The notes beneath the pieces are model-generated. The model saw only the letters and a list, made by a program, of their open reading frames with translations, searched no databases and was not told where the DNA came from. Positions 22,139 to 35,339 of a stretch of 64,000 nucleotides of DNA are shown here, one piece after another. The stretch's first letter is position 1. Each line of letters opens with the position of its first letter. The stretch comes from Lunularia cruciata (taxonomy: Eukaryota; Streptophyta; Marchantiopsida; Lunulariales; Lunulariaceae), in the NCBI GenBank assembly GCA_948567375.1, contig OX419757.1, forward strand, positions 13,778,974 to 13,842,973, written 5' to 3'. The position numbers and the translations under genes are program-made.

Positions 22139-25100
22139 GTCAGTATAAGTATAAATCTTCAATAATGTAAGCATCAAATACACCAAGAAGAGCAATATAA
22201 AAAGTAGTTCTAAATTAGGTTTGAAATTAATTCAAGACCTGGTTACAATGTATATCATTGTTTAAAAGATCTCCAAAAGATTCATTATATAAAGTAGAAA
22301 AGGAAATATATAGAATATAGAACGATCAAGAAACTTTATTTAATATTTTAGTATAAAATAAAAATAATAAAAATAAATTTGAGAATATATCATATTATCA
22401 ATCAATTTGGAATTTTTTTTGAGAATTATGTCCAATAGGTGGCAACAGACGTTCTAGAGATATTCTCGTTATTAATGATATTTATTGATGTATCCTTTAT
22501 AAAGACCTTATAGATATCTATCTTATAGGAGAAGTATATCTCACTACGAATAATGAAATCTCTATTAAACATGTCCTTTTAAAGATCTGTTCATATGTGT
22601 TTCTTGAAAATCATTTCATCGGTCATGTAGTCTTAATTTGTATGATACACTTATAATTTAATTAAAAAAATAATGGCCAATCTATTGTTTAAAGTTCTAA
22701 GTAACTAATTTTACTAAAAATATAATTAAAATTTTATTTTATATCTATTAAAAATTAGATAGAAAATAATTTTAAACATAAAAAAGTCTCAGCACCAACA
22801 AGTTCATATAACAATATAAAAAATACAGAAATTTGTCTATACATTCCAGCTATACAATATAAGAACGTAGGATGGAGAGTTGAAGTCTTAGTGAAAACTT
22901 CACGACTACTCTTAAAATTAGCGCACAGCTTAAAATCCTCCTTCCCGTACAACAACTTCCTGGCCACTCCTAGGCAGTGCAAATTAACCAGGGTCTGAAT
23001 CAGAGTTACTCAAAAGTTACCAGACCACCTAGGCATTGATGGATATCGAGATACCTACGCGAGTCGCCGTTTCTCGTTGAGAAGGCTTTGGGAAGATAAA
23101 CTAATGATGACAAAGGATTACGAGGACTGAAAATAATATAACGGGACCAATAAACAATATGATCCAACAACTTTGTCATCACTAATTCTGTTTTAATCAA
23201 GGAGTAATAGTGATAATTTAACTGTTTGGGAATATTCGAGGGAGAATAAAGAAGTCAGAGACAAATCTGTAAAGGAATATCTTGGAACTGGAGTCCTTAC
23301 ATGTGTGGAATTAGCCAGCAAAGCGAGTGAGTAGTCTTTAGAGATAGTCTTCATTAACCGTATTGATTATGTTGATATACACATGTGATCTCTTTTGCTA
23401 AAGCTGGCAACATCAGATATCTACCAGAGATAGTACAAAAGTTTAGGTGAATTCTTGTACGTGATCAGAAAAGGGATGAAGACATGTTCTGATGGGACTT
23501 TTCCTGATTGGATGGAACAACGTAATGATCGATAGAACTTCTTTATAATGTAACAACCAACCTTGTCTGTGGGAAGAAGATGTTTTGTGGTCCCTAACCA
23601 CTTTGTGGATAATTGTTTGGTCATAAATCAAGACAAAGTTAGAAAAGTAGAACACGGTATTTTGTAATCTTGTTATCGTAGAGCTAAAATAGACTTCATA
23701 TAAAATCTGAATTATAAACGAGAGAAAAGGTGCCTAAAGGCTCATGTGTTGATCACTATGAGAATAAAAAACCAGATCTACAAGGTTCGTCTACCATCCA
23801 AAGTGCAGAATGAACAAAATAATATCTTAATTGACTTAGAAAATTAATTACAGATTAGGCTTTAGGAATGAACCTGGACACTAGATAGATAGATTTTATT
23901 TAATAAATTTCCTTGACAAAGATAGAAAAAGGAAATGGAAACTTGAACAAGCAAGCAAGACGTGTTATCAAAGTCTCTTAAAAAGGAGAATAAACGTAAA
24001 TAGAGCCATCTGGCTTAAGAAACATGATGGAAAGAGACAAGATGTATGTGAGACCTAGAGAAGATGTGTTCATCAAAACAAAAAAAATATGCACAGTTGA
24101 TAGTGTTTTGATTGTTGTCCAAAAATGTTAAGAAAATAAGAGAAAAACTTACATCATGATAATAGTAATATACCAGAAACTAGCATTGGTATAAGATTAC
24201 ATGTGCTTCTTTAAGCCGTTTGGGTTTTTGTTAGTATTTGGTTATAAAGCAATACGTAGTCACAATTAATTGTTGGGGTGCCACAGGTAAGAGATAAAGG
24301 TGTTCGATTCTGATAAAGCTGATTCATCAACATATTATAGATACGAGAAAGCTTGAATTAAGCTAGTAATATTTAACAATGTTAATTAGTTATTAGCCCT
24401 AATTTACTTACAAAGCTTTTACTCTATAGAAATTTCACTTTATGAGCAAAGAAAATGGTTACCTCATGCTCAGGATTATTATCATAGGTCATAATCTCCT
24501 TTCGATTACTTCCAGGCGAATTATAAATAGTTTTATACATGTTAGAGGAGTCATATTATGCAGCAGTTCTCTTCAGGCATTACGCAGTATTTTATCCAGG
24601 AAGGAGTAAAAATAGTTTATTTCTTTCACTACCAAGGCAGAGTATCCAAAATAGTGGTAGAAGGAGTTTAATTTATTTTCGTTATTAGTAGCGAAACTAA
24701 AAGTGAGAGAGGATTAAAAGATGCTTTGCAATGTCATGCGATCCATCTATATTTGAACCCTTCTGAATTGTTTATCAGCCAAATTTGCCATAGTAATCGT
24801 TTGTCGAGTTCTGTAAGTCCTACTGAAATATGACTCATTCAAAAAATTCCGATTGCCGGGAAATTTCCCGACACGCAGCATAATTCCCGGTTAAGCAATG
24901 CAGAAACCGGCTTCATGAGATCTTTGGGGTGTTTCCTGGATAGTTTGGAGCTTTTAAGGATATCCCAATACCAGGTTTTTAGCCGACAGGTATCGCTTCG
25001 ATGACCAAATTTTCAGTACCTGCCGGGACAAATGCACGATTGCCGGGACGTCTCCGAGCACTAGCCTCAGTGGTCACTGGGAGAAGAGTTGGAATAGTCG

Positions 25101-25404
25101 TACTGGTCCTCTCATAAAATTACCGGTAATCAGAGGTGAGTGAACCCCACATGTCAATAAGCACAACAGTTCTTTAATCGAGAGGGAGGTTGATTCATAG
25201 AGGAGAATTTTGCAGCCCTAAAGTTGAGAAATGATAGATTTCTCGTTGAAGTCTCTGTGAAGTTCCTCGATCTCACCTCGAGCTTTGATGCTGACAAAAT
25301 TCGGGTGTGTACTGGCAATCCGAGAAGTCGAGCGGGGTTCAAAGGAGTATTTCATTGCAATTTTGTGTTTGCATTTGCGTTTCTGAGGCAGATAACCTAC
25401 CACA
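22139..25404. other. AT-rich intergenic sequence upstream of TRAPPC13
   Basis: 22.1-24.8 kb is strongly AT-rich with only short frames and no recognised gene. 24.85-25.1 kb is more GC-rich, with several GCCGGGA repeats (ATTGCCGGGAAATTTCCCG and similar). It probably belongs to the promoter/5' UTR area of the downstream gene. No TATA box could be singled out. Confidence 0.35.
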
Positions 25405-28400
25405 ATGAGCTCGACACCAGGAGGTGGCCATTCTTTGGCATTTCGAGTCATGAGACTGTGTAGGCCTGCATTACAAGTGGATCTCGGGCTGCGTGTGGAT
25501 CCAGGTGAGAGGTTCTAGAATATGTCGCTTTCTTCCGGAATTATAGGCTGTGGGGGTCTTCTGGACTGAAAATCCAATTGAGCAGTATATTAACAAGTCG
25601 TTGAATTGGCCTTGATCCCAGTGTTTGAGATAGTCAGAGATAAATTGCGACGGGAGTTTACTGATTATAGTTGCAATGCAAATGCTGCACTCGTTGACGA
25701 GTTAAACGATGTAGAAGCAGGCGTTTGTAAAACTCTCAAGTTTGAAGTGGAGGTGTTAATGTGTTGCTGTCATAAAACTTTGGTCATCTAAATGACAGCA
25801 AGATTCAGGCGAGAAAGCAAAATCTACTTCAATATATCGTACAAAGATGCCCAATTTCCCGAAGTTAGAGTCGATGAGTATACACTCAGCTGCAAAAATT
25901 GTCTCATCTTCTATGAACCGACGGAGCATTCAGCCTTTTATAGTACAGTTGTACTGTAAAAGGAAATCTTTTTGAATCTAGATCTCTTTTCTCTTGGAAT
26001 GTATATATGACAAATGGAAAATGGAAAGGACTTAATGAGGAGTTCTGATGATGGAGAAGGAATTCTCTCCGTAGTCAAAATGGTTTGCGTTAACTTTTTT
26101 TGAATCCACATCTGGCCAGACCGCTGAGGATAACTAAAAGTCATAAGGATTCATCTCGCAAACGCAGTGGATCTGATATGTGGAGAGGACGACGTCCAGA
26201 AGATTGTGGAAACTCCTGATCTTGAAGAGACGAAAGACAAGACGTCGTTCTATAGACGTGCTGAGTTGGAGGAGCCAATCGATGCGTTAGGTCTCTCGGG
26301 AATTCTAGTTCTTCCTCAAACCTTTGGGTAAGCTCAAAGACGCTAATGAGCTGTGCTCTCCTTTATCTCAAACATGAAGTTTACTTAAATGTAGGTCGGA
26401 TTCTACCTCCATATTCACTGCTTTGTCATCCGAAAACCCGTGGCTTAAACTACAATTGAAATCCCACTATCTATTCGTTCTTGTGCAGCTCGATATATTT
26501 AGGGGAAACATTCTGCAGTTATATCAGTGTCGGAAATCATACCAATCATGATGTCAGAGATGTTGGAGTGAAGGTAAAAAGTGTACTTTAACCCCGACAT
26601 ATGTCTCATAAGAAGACAATTTACTGATTTTATTACGATTGTCATCAATCGCAAGTTCCTCACGTCTGGGAAGGTTGTAATAAGTCTTCCTCGCAGTGGG
26701 CACGTTCATTCTGGGCGAAAGAAAGAAAGAAGTCAAAAGGAAGTCTTTGAAAGTCGAGCAGATTACTAGAGGATGAACTTCCATCAGCAGCAGAATTTAA
26801 CAATATTCTCTGCAGTCCATTGTTGCTACCTCTGAGTACAGTGGGAATCAGATTGTTCACCATCTCTGCCGTTTAGCTGAGATGTAGGCGTTGTGCAGGC
26901 CGAGCTGCAGACGGAGCGGCAGAAGTTCATTCTTGCTGATAGCACTAAGTCTCCCCTAGATTACATACGAGCAGGTGGCCGTTATGACTTCATTATTGAA
27001 CATGACATCAAAGAGCTGGGACCGCATACGTGAGTATAAGCTCTTGTCATTTCCAAACTTCTTGTAACTCAGCTAATGTCCATGTTCCTGTATCACAGAT
27101 CTCGTTTCCAGGTTTTTTTTTCCTCTTAAACGACGACGTGTGTAGAAGCTTTTCCTACCTTGAAGCTCGATACAGATGAGGAAATAACAAGTATATAACA
27201 GCAAAGGTCTTCAGTCTCGTCTGTATTGCAGTGTACACCGATTCTGATGGTGAACGCAAGTATCTCCCTCAATATTTCAAGTTCATGGCAACCAATCCTC
27301 TTTCTGTGCGAACCAAGGTATGTTCCTATCGTGGAGGTGCCTAGTTATCCGCTGTCTGGAATGAATGCATAGCTAATAACTTTCATATACCTACTTCATG
27401 AGTGTGTCCAAAAATCTTCCTTCCTTTGTACACTCTCTACTCACGGTTCCGTTGTAGCTTAGTACCTGTTGCTCTTGTGAGTGATTCCTTTCCTCATCGC
27501 CTCTAACAATCTACTTCTTGCCGTCTGTACGCAGGTGCGAATGGTAAAGGTGAGAATAAGTACATCAAGCCTACACTGCCTACCGTAGTCCTTGTCGACT
27601 TTCAGAAGTCAGATAATTCTGCCTAGGCACGTCGTTGACAATGGCAAATTATGATTATGCAGGATACTACGTATTTAGAGGCCTGCATTGAGAACAATAC
27701 CCGTTCTCATCTATTCTTAGATAATGTAAACTTTGAGCCAGCAGCGCCATTCTCGGTCAAAGTTCTAGAACCTGACAATGAAGTCAAGGACGAACATGAT
27801 GGACTACTGAGGTACTTCCTGCAACTACGGCACGCGTCAGTGCTTATATGGAACTCATCAGATACATCCTATTCATTCAAAAGAATACATATGACATAGT
27901 ACTTTGAAATTGGTAGAATTACGTGCATTCAGCTCAGTATTCTCTGCTGTTCGCTGTTCGATAGGTCTATGAAATAATCACCAAACACTTTCAAAGATGC
28001 TCCTGATCTGGAAAGCAAACACTCAGCTCTTCTGTCGCCTCTCATTTGCAGTGGCCTCTTCAATCAGGTGAAGCTGGTTAGAGCAAATGGAGGTACTCGA
28101 CACTTCCTCTATCAGTTAACACAACCTCCAACTGAACCAGGTACTCCCAAGGTCCCGGGTCCCAATGCACTGGGAAAGCTTGATCCGGTTGCCAATGCGC
28201 TGGGAAAGCTTGAGCTTTTGTGGCGTACAACGCTAGGTGAACCTGGACGGTTACAAACTCAGCAGATTCTTGGCAATGTAAGATTTCAGGATTTACCTCT
28301 TATCTCGCGGTCATTGTAAATATCTTATGTGCCTGATACAGGTTGTTAGAATCCATAGCTATTGAAGTTTCCGTCTTGGGTTGCTACCAAAGGAAGTCCT

Positions 28401-29885
28401 ATTTTCACTTTAGCCCGTCTCTCAATCTCCCCGGGTCTTTTGCATGATTAGAGCCACGTTACTATTCATCGGACACGGAGGTTAGCAGTTGACACTATTC
28501 ACTCCCATCGCTCCCCGCTCCCATCGCGTCCATTCCAAGTTTGCCATCTTGCGAGCTTCTCTTGCCATACTGTTAAGCTTTTCTTATGTTGGATATCTTT
28601 GTCAGCAGCCTATTCCACGCAAAGAAGTAAGTTTGGGGTTTGCAGAGCTACCATCGCGGATTATTCTCGAGCGTCCTTTCCTGGTCAGTTTTTACTCGTC
28701 CAGTTATCTACTTAAACGATGAATCCTTTTCTGAGACGATCCAATGCATTGCTGCACTGTAAGATAAGAATTTCGCACGTCATGAACTGATTAATCTTCC
28801 CTGCACTGCAAACTGCTCTTTAGGCGCGGGTAAGTGTAAGTAACTGCACCGATCATAGGGTCGGCCCTCTTCAAATATCTATGTCCCAGGATGATGCACA
28901 GGGTGTAACAAGAGCGATTGTGGTGAACGGACTCTGGACACTGGTAAGTATTCTCCTGGTGGTTACTGGAGATTTTAAAAGCACGTTGTTGTCTCAGGTG
29001 GGTCTCTATCTTAAGTGTTCTCTGTAGTTTGTTCTGTTTCGTCCTTTCTTGTCAAAAGTAGTCTAGAGGGACTGATGTCTTAAGCTGCGCGTACTGTTTT
29101 TCAGATTGTACCACAACTTGAACCTTTTGCCTCGACCGATGTCAATTTGGTAAGTTCCTTCTGGAGAGGATTGCCATCTTGTTTTAACCCTTTGAACAGA
29201 TTGCACCGTTCTTTAAGATCTAGCAGTTGCAATAGGGCTCCTTCTTGGCACGAAGACAAAATGTCATGCCTAATCAGCTTGTTGGTGTTTATACAGAGTT
29301 TGGTAGCCACGGCCATTGGAGTGCAACGCATAATTGGCATCAAGGTGTTCGACGTGAGGGATGGGAAATCCTACGACACTCTTTCCCCCACTGAGGTACA
29401 CTTAAAGCATTCCTGGCATTATTCATGCCACTATGCCAGTCTTAAGAATCCAAATCTGGTTTGCAACCTTATCGCGATCTCATCTTCGTGTTAATGTACG
29501 AGTGGTCCTGTGGTTTGATCCTTGAAACATATGGTGAATGCACGAAGATGAATATATTTAAATTTGGCTTGGCTGGCGGCATGAACGCGAAGAAGTTTGT
29601 GTAGCGCAGGTTGGGTGGTTGATAAAAGCTTGCCTAGAGTGAACAGACTCTCAAAACAAAATACTGTTATAGTGGGTTTGCTTTCCGTCTACTTTTGCTG
29701 AGAGAGGACTGGACATGAACTTGTCATGCAGTCCTCGAAAATAACACCTGCTTTCTTTTTCTGTTGAACGTACATTTGTGCTGAATCTTACCCCCCCTAG
29801 ACTGCATATGAGATTCCCTCTAATGCCATGTTTGACCTAGTTCAACCTGTTTTTGTTTCGGCAGGTTTTTGTGGAGCTTGAATAG
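25405..29885 (+). CDS. TRAPPC13: TRAPP complex subunit TRAPPC13 homologue, 13 exons
   Basis: Subunit of TRAPP tethering complexes, which act as Rab exchange factors at Golgi/TGN and related membranes. Exons: 25405-25504, 26168-26327, 26489-26573, 26899-27029, 27215-27317, 27535-27549, 27663-27811, 28052-28277, 28606-28683, 28824-28943, 29105-29149, 29297-29395 and 29865-29885. All junctions are GT-AG and in phase, giving 443 residues, close to plant homologues. Landmarks in order: HSLAFRVMRLCRP near the start, ALGLSGILVLPQTF, SIYLGETFCSYISVGN, IRAGGRYDFIIEHDIKELG, DSDGERKYLPQYFKF, TTYLEACIENNT, WRTTLGEPGRLQTQQILG, CTDHRVGPLQISMSQDD, GVQRIIGIKVFD and a VFVELE end. The start is the ATG opening MSSTPGGGHS, directly before the conserved N-terminus. 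Oddities: exon 6 is only 15 nt; a 10-residue repeat (NALGKL twice) precedes WRTTLGEP; the exon 9 acceptor could be 28606 or 28609. It looks intact. Confidence 0.94.
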
Positions 29886-31688
29886 TCGTTGGGATGTATT
29901 TGCTTTGGGATGCCTATGAGGAAGTCAGGTTATCTACATCAAGTTTCAAATTGTGGTATGCCATAGTTTGAGTGACTATCGAACCCACGCTGAATTGAAT
30001 AGTAAAGACACGTTTCTGTGTTCCACTTTGTGGTCTTAGTTTGTTGTTTTCCTCTGTCTGGGTCATATGGACAATGCGAAGCGTGTTTGACGTGGTCACT
30101 ATATTCGCGCTAGCTCCGGTCGTTCGCTCATTATGACCTGGGTCTCAAGTTATTTGCTGATATGTTCGGTCATGCAGGAACTTTGTACAGTTGCAGTGTC
30201 ATGACAATTTTGACCTGCCTGTAACACTACCTTATACACATTCATAACCCAATTGGCACTGCGGGCTACGATATGCTACTACAACAGCCTACAGATGACT
30301 CAGCCATTAATACTCGATCAGTGCAGACAGGAGCAAAGGGATATTGCCATTTAGAGGATCGTGATTCTCTGTTCGCCAAGATCCAACAGAATTATAGAAC
30401 CGCACAGGGTTTGCAGGGTGGATTTGTTGGTTCCCTCTTCAGAGTGACGACTTTTTAGTTTATCTATTTTTTGGTTTGTGTAACAGGGTGGTTCATATGA
30501 CTTCCCCTGCTATTGACATAGCCAAACCCGGACAAAAATAATTGAGCAGGAGCCAGGTTGAGAGTAGATGAAGTTGAAAGACCGGAAGATGAAGCTTCTA
30601 GGTTTATATTTATACTGGGTGCCCATGGTTTGATCGTGCATTCTTTGATGATCAATTCCGGTGGCTGAATCGACCTATAGCATACCCCCCAAAGATGAGG
30701 TCACGAATTGTAATCAAAAGATCTTCTCAGTAAGTAATCTGCGCCACGAAGCTTCATGTGGTAGTCTTTGAGCAATGATTTTGCAACCTCTTGGCCAGGT
30801 TAGTGTCCATGGGTGTTTTCTAGAAGTCTGTTCAGGGATTTTGAATTCAACAATTACTACTGTGTTGGATTATGGAGCTAGTACTGAGCGCTTAATTTTT
30901 TGTAATGTTCGACTAGCATTATTGGTTTGCAAGTATCTGCTTTTACTGCACTTAGTCACTTGTATGATCCTCGTAGATACCCAAGTTTGACTTGATAAAG
31001 CTCGGCTGCCAACTTAAGAAGGAGACGCTCATACCGACGTCCGAGCAACCTGGCCCACAAGTAAGAAAGTAACTTAGATTCATCACGCTAATTTGCACAC
31101 TCTAGCCCGTCCCCGACGGTGGTCTCGATCACCCCTCATGGAAATCCCAGTGCTTGGTATTCTATTTCATGCTGTAATTATGACAACGAAACCTGACTAT
31201 GAGGGCCACGGAGCGATTCGGCTTCTGAAGGGGAGAAAGTTTCAAGATAGCATGTCAACATTGATTCATACGACTTGGACCAACTTATTCTCCTCTTTAA
31301 GGATATTCAAGTACTTGCTAAATCACATTTATTGGGTAACCGAAAAGCGGACAGTTTGGCAGCAAGGAAAACTAATATGTTAAAAGGGAACCGGTCGGGA
31401 GACACCCCTTCTTGGTTGGAAGACACTCTCTACACATGTGATCCATGCACATATGCCTTTCGTGGTGGTACTCGTATTGAATTTGATAATCCATACTTTT
31501 ATTGGGCCATTCTACTGCCAAAATATTACCAGAATCACTAATAAATATAACTTTCAATTCGTGTGTGATTTTCTAGAGAGCATAATGCAGCCATCACATT
31601 TCATCCTCTTCATTAAGGAATACATTTCGGTAAATGTTTTAATTTCAACGACGGTATCAAAGTATATTGCCCTGCAAAATGAGTCAAT
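29886..31688. other. 3' flank of TRAPPC13, then unassigned sequence
   Basis: The first few hundred bases should be 3' UTR. A plus frame at 31275-31541 (DQLILLFKDIQVLAKSHLLG...RKADSLAARK) has a faint resemblance to the end of a plant RNase H-like domain (an ADSLA block), but the rest does not fit, so it is left unassigned. No RNA gene seen. Confidence 0.3.
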
Positions 31689-31915
31689 GGGTTTCCACTT
31701 GAACCCTTTATACAAGTGAGATCATGCATAAGGTATGAATCAAATAGCTCAAATGATGAAGTCTAAATGCATTGATTAGATCCAAAGGACATTAGTATGA
31801 TCAATGGGGTTTGCACTTGACCCCCTACCATAAGAGAGATCATGCATAAGATGTGAATCAAACACTTCAAATGATGAAGTCTAAATGTATTGAATAGATG
31901 CACATGATATTAGTA
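31689..31915. repeat. Two-copy tandem repeat, about 116-bp period
   Basis: GGGTTT(C/G)CACTTGA.CCC...GAGATCATGCATAAG...CAAATGATGAAGTCTAAATG occurs at 31689 and 31805, each ending in ATTAGTAT. The copies differ by roughly 15%. It marks the entry into the repeat-rich half of the window. Confidence 0.85.
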
Positions 31916-33037
31916 TCATCCTCATTTGTATTCTGATTTTTATGTATATCTCCCTTATACCGCATGTAAAAAATATATATAAATAGTACCCAGTAGGAAA
32001 GGGGAGAGCAGTATAAAGCACAACCAAGTGCGAAAGGAAAATGGAGCATAAGGCCCAACAAGCCAAGTGGCCAAGAAAGACATATTGGAGTAGGGCCTGA
32101 AGGTACCAGAGGAGAAAAGCACACCAACAACAAGCACCTAAGAAACTAAGGAGAGGGTAGTTTACTATTGAACTGTGTGGTAGAGATCCTTCAATGATAT
32201 GTCTGGTAAGTTTGGAGGGAGAACCTAGATGTGTTGGGTGTGCATAATGCCACTGCTCGTTGGTGAAGAACCAAAGCCTAAACATGTTACAAAGTGATTG
32301 ATACACATTGTCGGTAGTATGAAGTGAGCATGGCTAAAGAGACAGCCATTGCCACTTTCCTTTGGAAAGAACCCCATGTTGCATATCCCTAAGGAGACCG
32401 TCAAAATGATGATGTAGGCACCCAAAAATCTCAATCGCTAGAGGGGCAAAGGTATCCAAGGATAGCTAGGGAGTGTAGTGGTCCTCCTCCCCCTAGAGGC
32501 AATCGCCATTACTGCTCCCGCTTGCCCGTGCCAATGACTCCACTTGTAGAGGGTTTACCACCACCATGTCATACAAGGTGCAATGACCATCCATGAAAGT
32601 AACAATATTTGCTTGCACTCAATGGATAGATGGTCAAGGTAGATCCAACCATCGATTAATTTGAACTTGGCTTGTAAAATTTGAGCAATTGTATCACAAA
32701 TTGCATCTTGAACCTATTGCATATGTGTATCCCTTGTATGTCATATGGAGAACCACATGCACACTGGTCCAGAAGTCCTATGAGGTCAGATCTCCTACAT
32801 CCCATGGATGTAGGAGATCCGACTTCAATTATAGTGTTGTCATAAACTCCTCAAAAGTAAACTTGAAGTTGTCAATCAAGGGTGAAGTATAAAGCCAAGC
32901 TCCAAAACCTTTAGCTCTAAAAGAGATGATCCTAGTTGTCTTAAGTAAAGGTGCATCAATGAGGTGCTAGGAAGTGTGTGAGTGTGCATATGCTCACTAA
33001 GATCCGCTAGAGATTCCTAGAGTCTAGGGATACAAAG
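31916..33037. other. Repeat-derived sequence, no gene recognised
   Basis: Few long frames and few CG dinucleotides, typical of old methylated repeats. It contains a strong hairpin at 32785-32823 and otherwise nothing that can be assigned to a family. Confidence 0.3.
32785..32823. repeat. 39-nt hairpin, 18-bp arms with one mismatch
   Basis: Arms GTCAGATCTCCTACATCC and GGATGTAGGAGATCCGAC around the loop CAT. The inner 14 bp pair perfectly. Too short for a typical plant microRNA precursor and without a U-tract on either side. Confidence 0.85.
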
Positions 33038-33480
33038 TCAATCAACTTGAGAGGGATGTGCATGCATGGCTTGGAAATAAGTCACAAGCCAATCAAAAAT
33101 ATGCTTGGAAAGTGTACGTGCTTGTATCCATTGTTGTGTAGGTCCCAATAGAAAAGGCTGGCCCTCATGTAAGAACTTGTCTACTAAACAAGGGACCATT
33201 AGAACCCATGCTCCAACATATGCTATTGGTGTTGTGGCCTCATGTAGTATGAAGCCACATCCGCCCATGACTATGTGGAGAGCTATGTACTGCCTATATC
33301 ACTCATCTAATGGTTATGGGAGCATGCATGGCCCTAACAAAGTGGAGAAATTATGGTGGATAGTATTGTCAGATATTCACAGATGTGGCAATAGTGCCTC
33401 TATAAGCAAGAAAGTCTATGCCAAATATGAGGCCCTAAGGAGTGAACACCATGTAAGAATGAGATAGGCCACTTGAGTAT
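33038..33480 (-). mobile_element. Possible non-LTR retroelement RT-tail fragment
   Basis: The minus strand reads LHIVMGGCGFILHEATTPIAYVGAWVL, resembling the LPLR.GG.GL.SA..T..AAY.GSWA block found downstream of the reverse transcriptase core in some non-LTR-type elements of plants and protists. About 80 codons downstream of this are open, ending in ...MHAHPSQVD. Upstream (33268-33480) the match is weak. No RT catalytic motif is visible. An old fragment; the assignment is tentative. Confidence 0.3.
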
Positions 33481-35339
33481 TCCACAACCAAGGGAAGTGG
33501 TGAGCATAGGCTATGGCCTGTACTAAGGTGTTTGATATGAACACACTACAAAAGTTCTCTTGTCCCAAATAATAGCCCAAAACTCTTAGACCACCTACAT
33601 GGGATTGGAATCCTAATGTGAAGTCAAAGGGAATAAGGACTGTATGTGGGCTCCCAACCTTACATGTATGAGTCTAAACTTGTAGTCTAGAATAGATTGC
33701 TAGAGGTTGCTTAGAGATTCACACCTCTAAGCTGAGTGTGAAAGCAAAAAATGCCCTAACTACATCTCTCAAAGGCCCCAAAACATGAGTGTCATTTGAG
33801 ATAGATGGAAAAGACAAGACAAAAAAGTTGATGCCAATTGTCATAAAGCTGTGTAATGCACTATGGCAAAGAGAGATCCACCATAAGGGATCCTCCTACT
33901 ATGTGCACTTAACTGATATGAATTATGACAACTCTCTTGTGGCTATATGGTGGTTGTACAATAGATGTGTCTTGATACAATAGAAAGTATAGACAAACAA
34001 GATCAAGGAAGGGATTTGATCACTAGCTAAGAAAAGGATATGGAATAACATTGGACTAGATATAGTATTGAAGGATTGGAGACATCTAGTTGGACCACCA
34101 CCCAATTTGGATAAATGTCCAAGGATGCTCAAATAACTACAATAACCATCTTGCATCTCCTTGGAGTACCCACAAAAAATTGATAGGAAGATAAGAAAGA
34201 AGAAAAAGACTGATGCATCTTTAAGTAAATATTATGAGAAGCCAATTGCAGAAAAACATCCCAATGGAAATGGGACACACACATGAGATCACCTTTGCAA
34301 GAGTGAGGAAACAAGATACTCCAAATAGATAAGTTACTCCAAGAGGCACACGACCAAAGGTAATAAGTTGACAAAAACCAAAGAGAAGAAGAAAACCCAA
34401 ATTTGGAGTATTTGGGAAGAGGCAATCATGTAGGTGCTCAAAAAGTAGCTCCAATGGCACACACATTGAGAAATATGGAGAGTAGAGTAGAGCATGGGTA
34501 AGGAATGAATTTGTCAACTAGAACTCCTCATCTGGTTGATAATCATGGAGGAAGGTCCTCTATAGTGGATGAATCTAGGGGTTGTAAGTCTACTAAAGTA
34601 TAAAGGAGAAGAGCATTGATCGAGAAGATGAGAATGCTTGGACTTCTGTCTTGTACTCCCCTACTTGACCTAACATCAAGGAGAGGTAGAAGTGAAATGC
34701 TCTAGGGCTATGGAGACTCTAAAATCTAGTTGGCTACAGCTTGGGCCTTAATAGTGTATTCCTCTTGGAAGGTTGCCCAATCTCCTCTCAAGAACCTATG
34801 AATCTTGGAGGCCATCTCCCAATGTCTTGAAGTCATGCCATGGGCTAGAAGGAGTAATGTTCACTAATGAAAAAGGGCCAATAACATTAAGATGTAGACA
34901 TCTCTCCTATGGTCATTAGATAAAATAACTTGGAGTAGGAGAGAGAGTGTGTATTTGATGCATGTGGATGGACGTGCAAATGCTAAATATTGATTCTTGA
35001 TAAGCAATAATAGACTATGCATTTCCTAGAGGAGCTATGGGTTTTGGGTCCTACACTATGCCCTTCTTTTGATATTCAAGTATATGCCCTAAGAGGCTTT
35101 GTGTTTATCTTTCTACCAATCACATAGATTATCCAACTCTAAAGTTAATTATTATTGGATTCTTTCCCATTGAGACCATGATTTTAACTTCTTTTTTTTT
35201 TACTCCCAAACACTTTCTAACAAAGAGAGGATGAAATTAGAGAAGGGAGCTCGGAGCTGAGTTATACATATAGTATCCAAACTAAGTTTGACCTTTATTC
35301 TCTAATTGGTGGCTATTCACTCATAAAATATTTAGAAAA
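33481..35339. other. Repeat-like spacer, nothing recognised
   Basis: CG-poor sequence with minus-strand hydrophobic frames at 34129-34517 that look compositional. The left part of the family A LTR should begin somewhere in 35.0-35.34 kb, but the alignment to the other LTRs becomes unclear there. Confidence 0.3.

Noticed and set aside
27103-27115. A 13-nt micro-exon (ATCTCGTTTCCAG) in TRAPPC13
   Set aside because: It breaks the frame. Using the acceptor before 27215 instead gives the conserved LVC...YTDSDGERKY in phase.
30273-31541. Frames downstream of TRAPPC13 as a further gene
   Set aside because: No recognisable domain and no supported splice joins. An ADSLA block alone is too weak.
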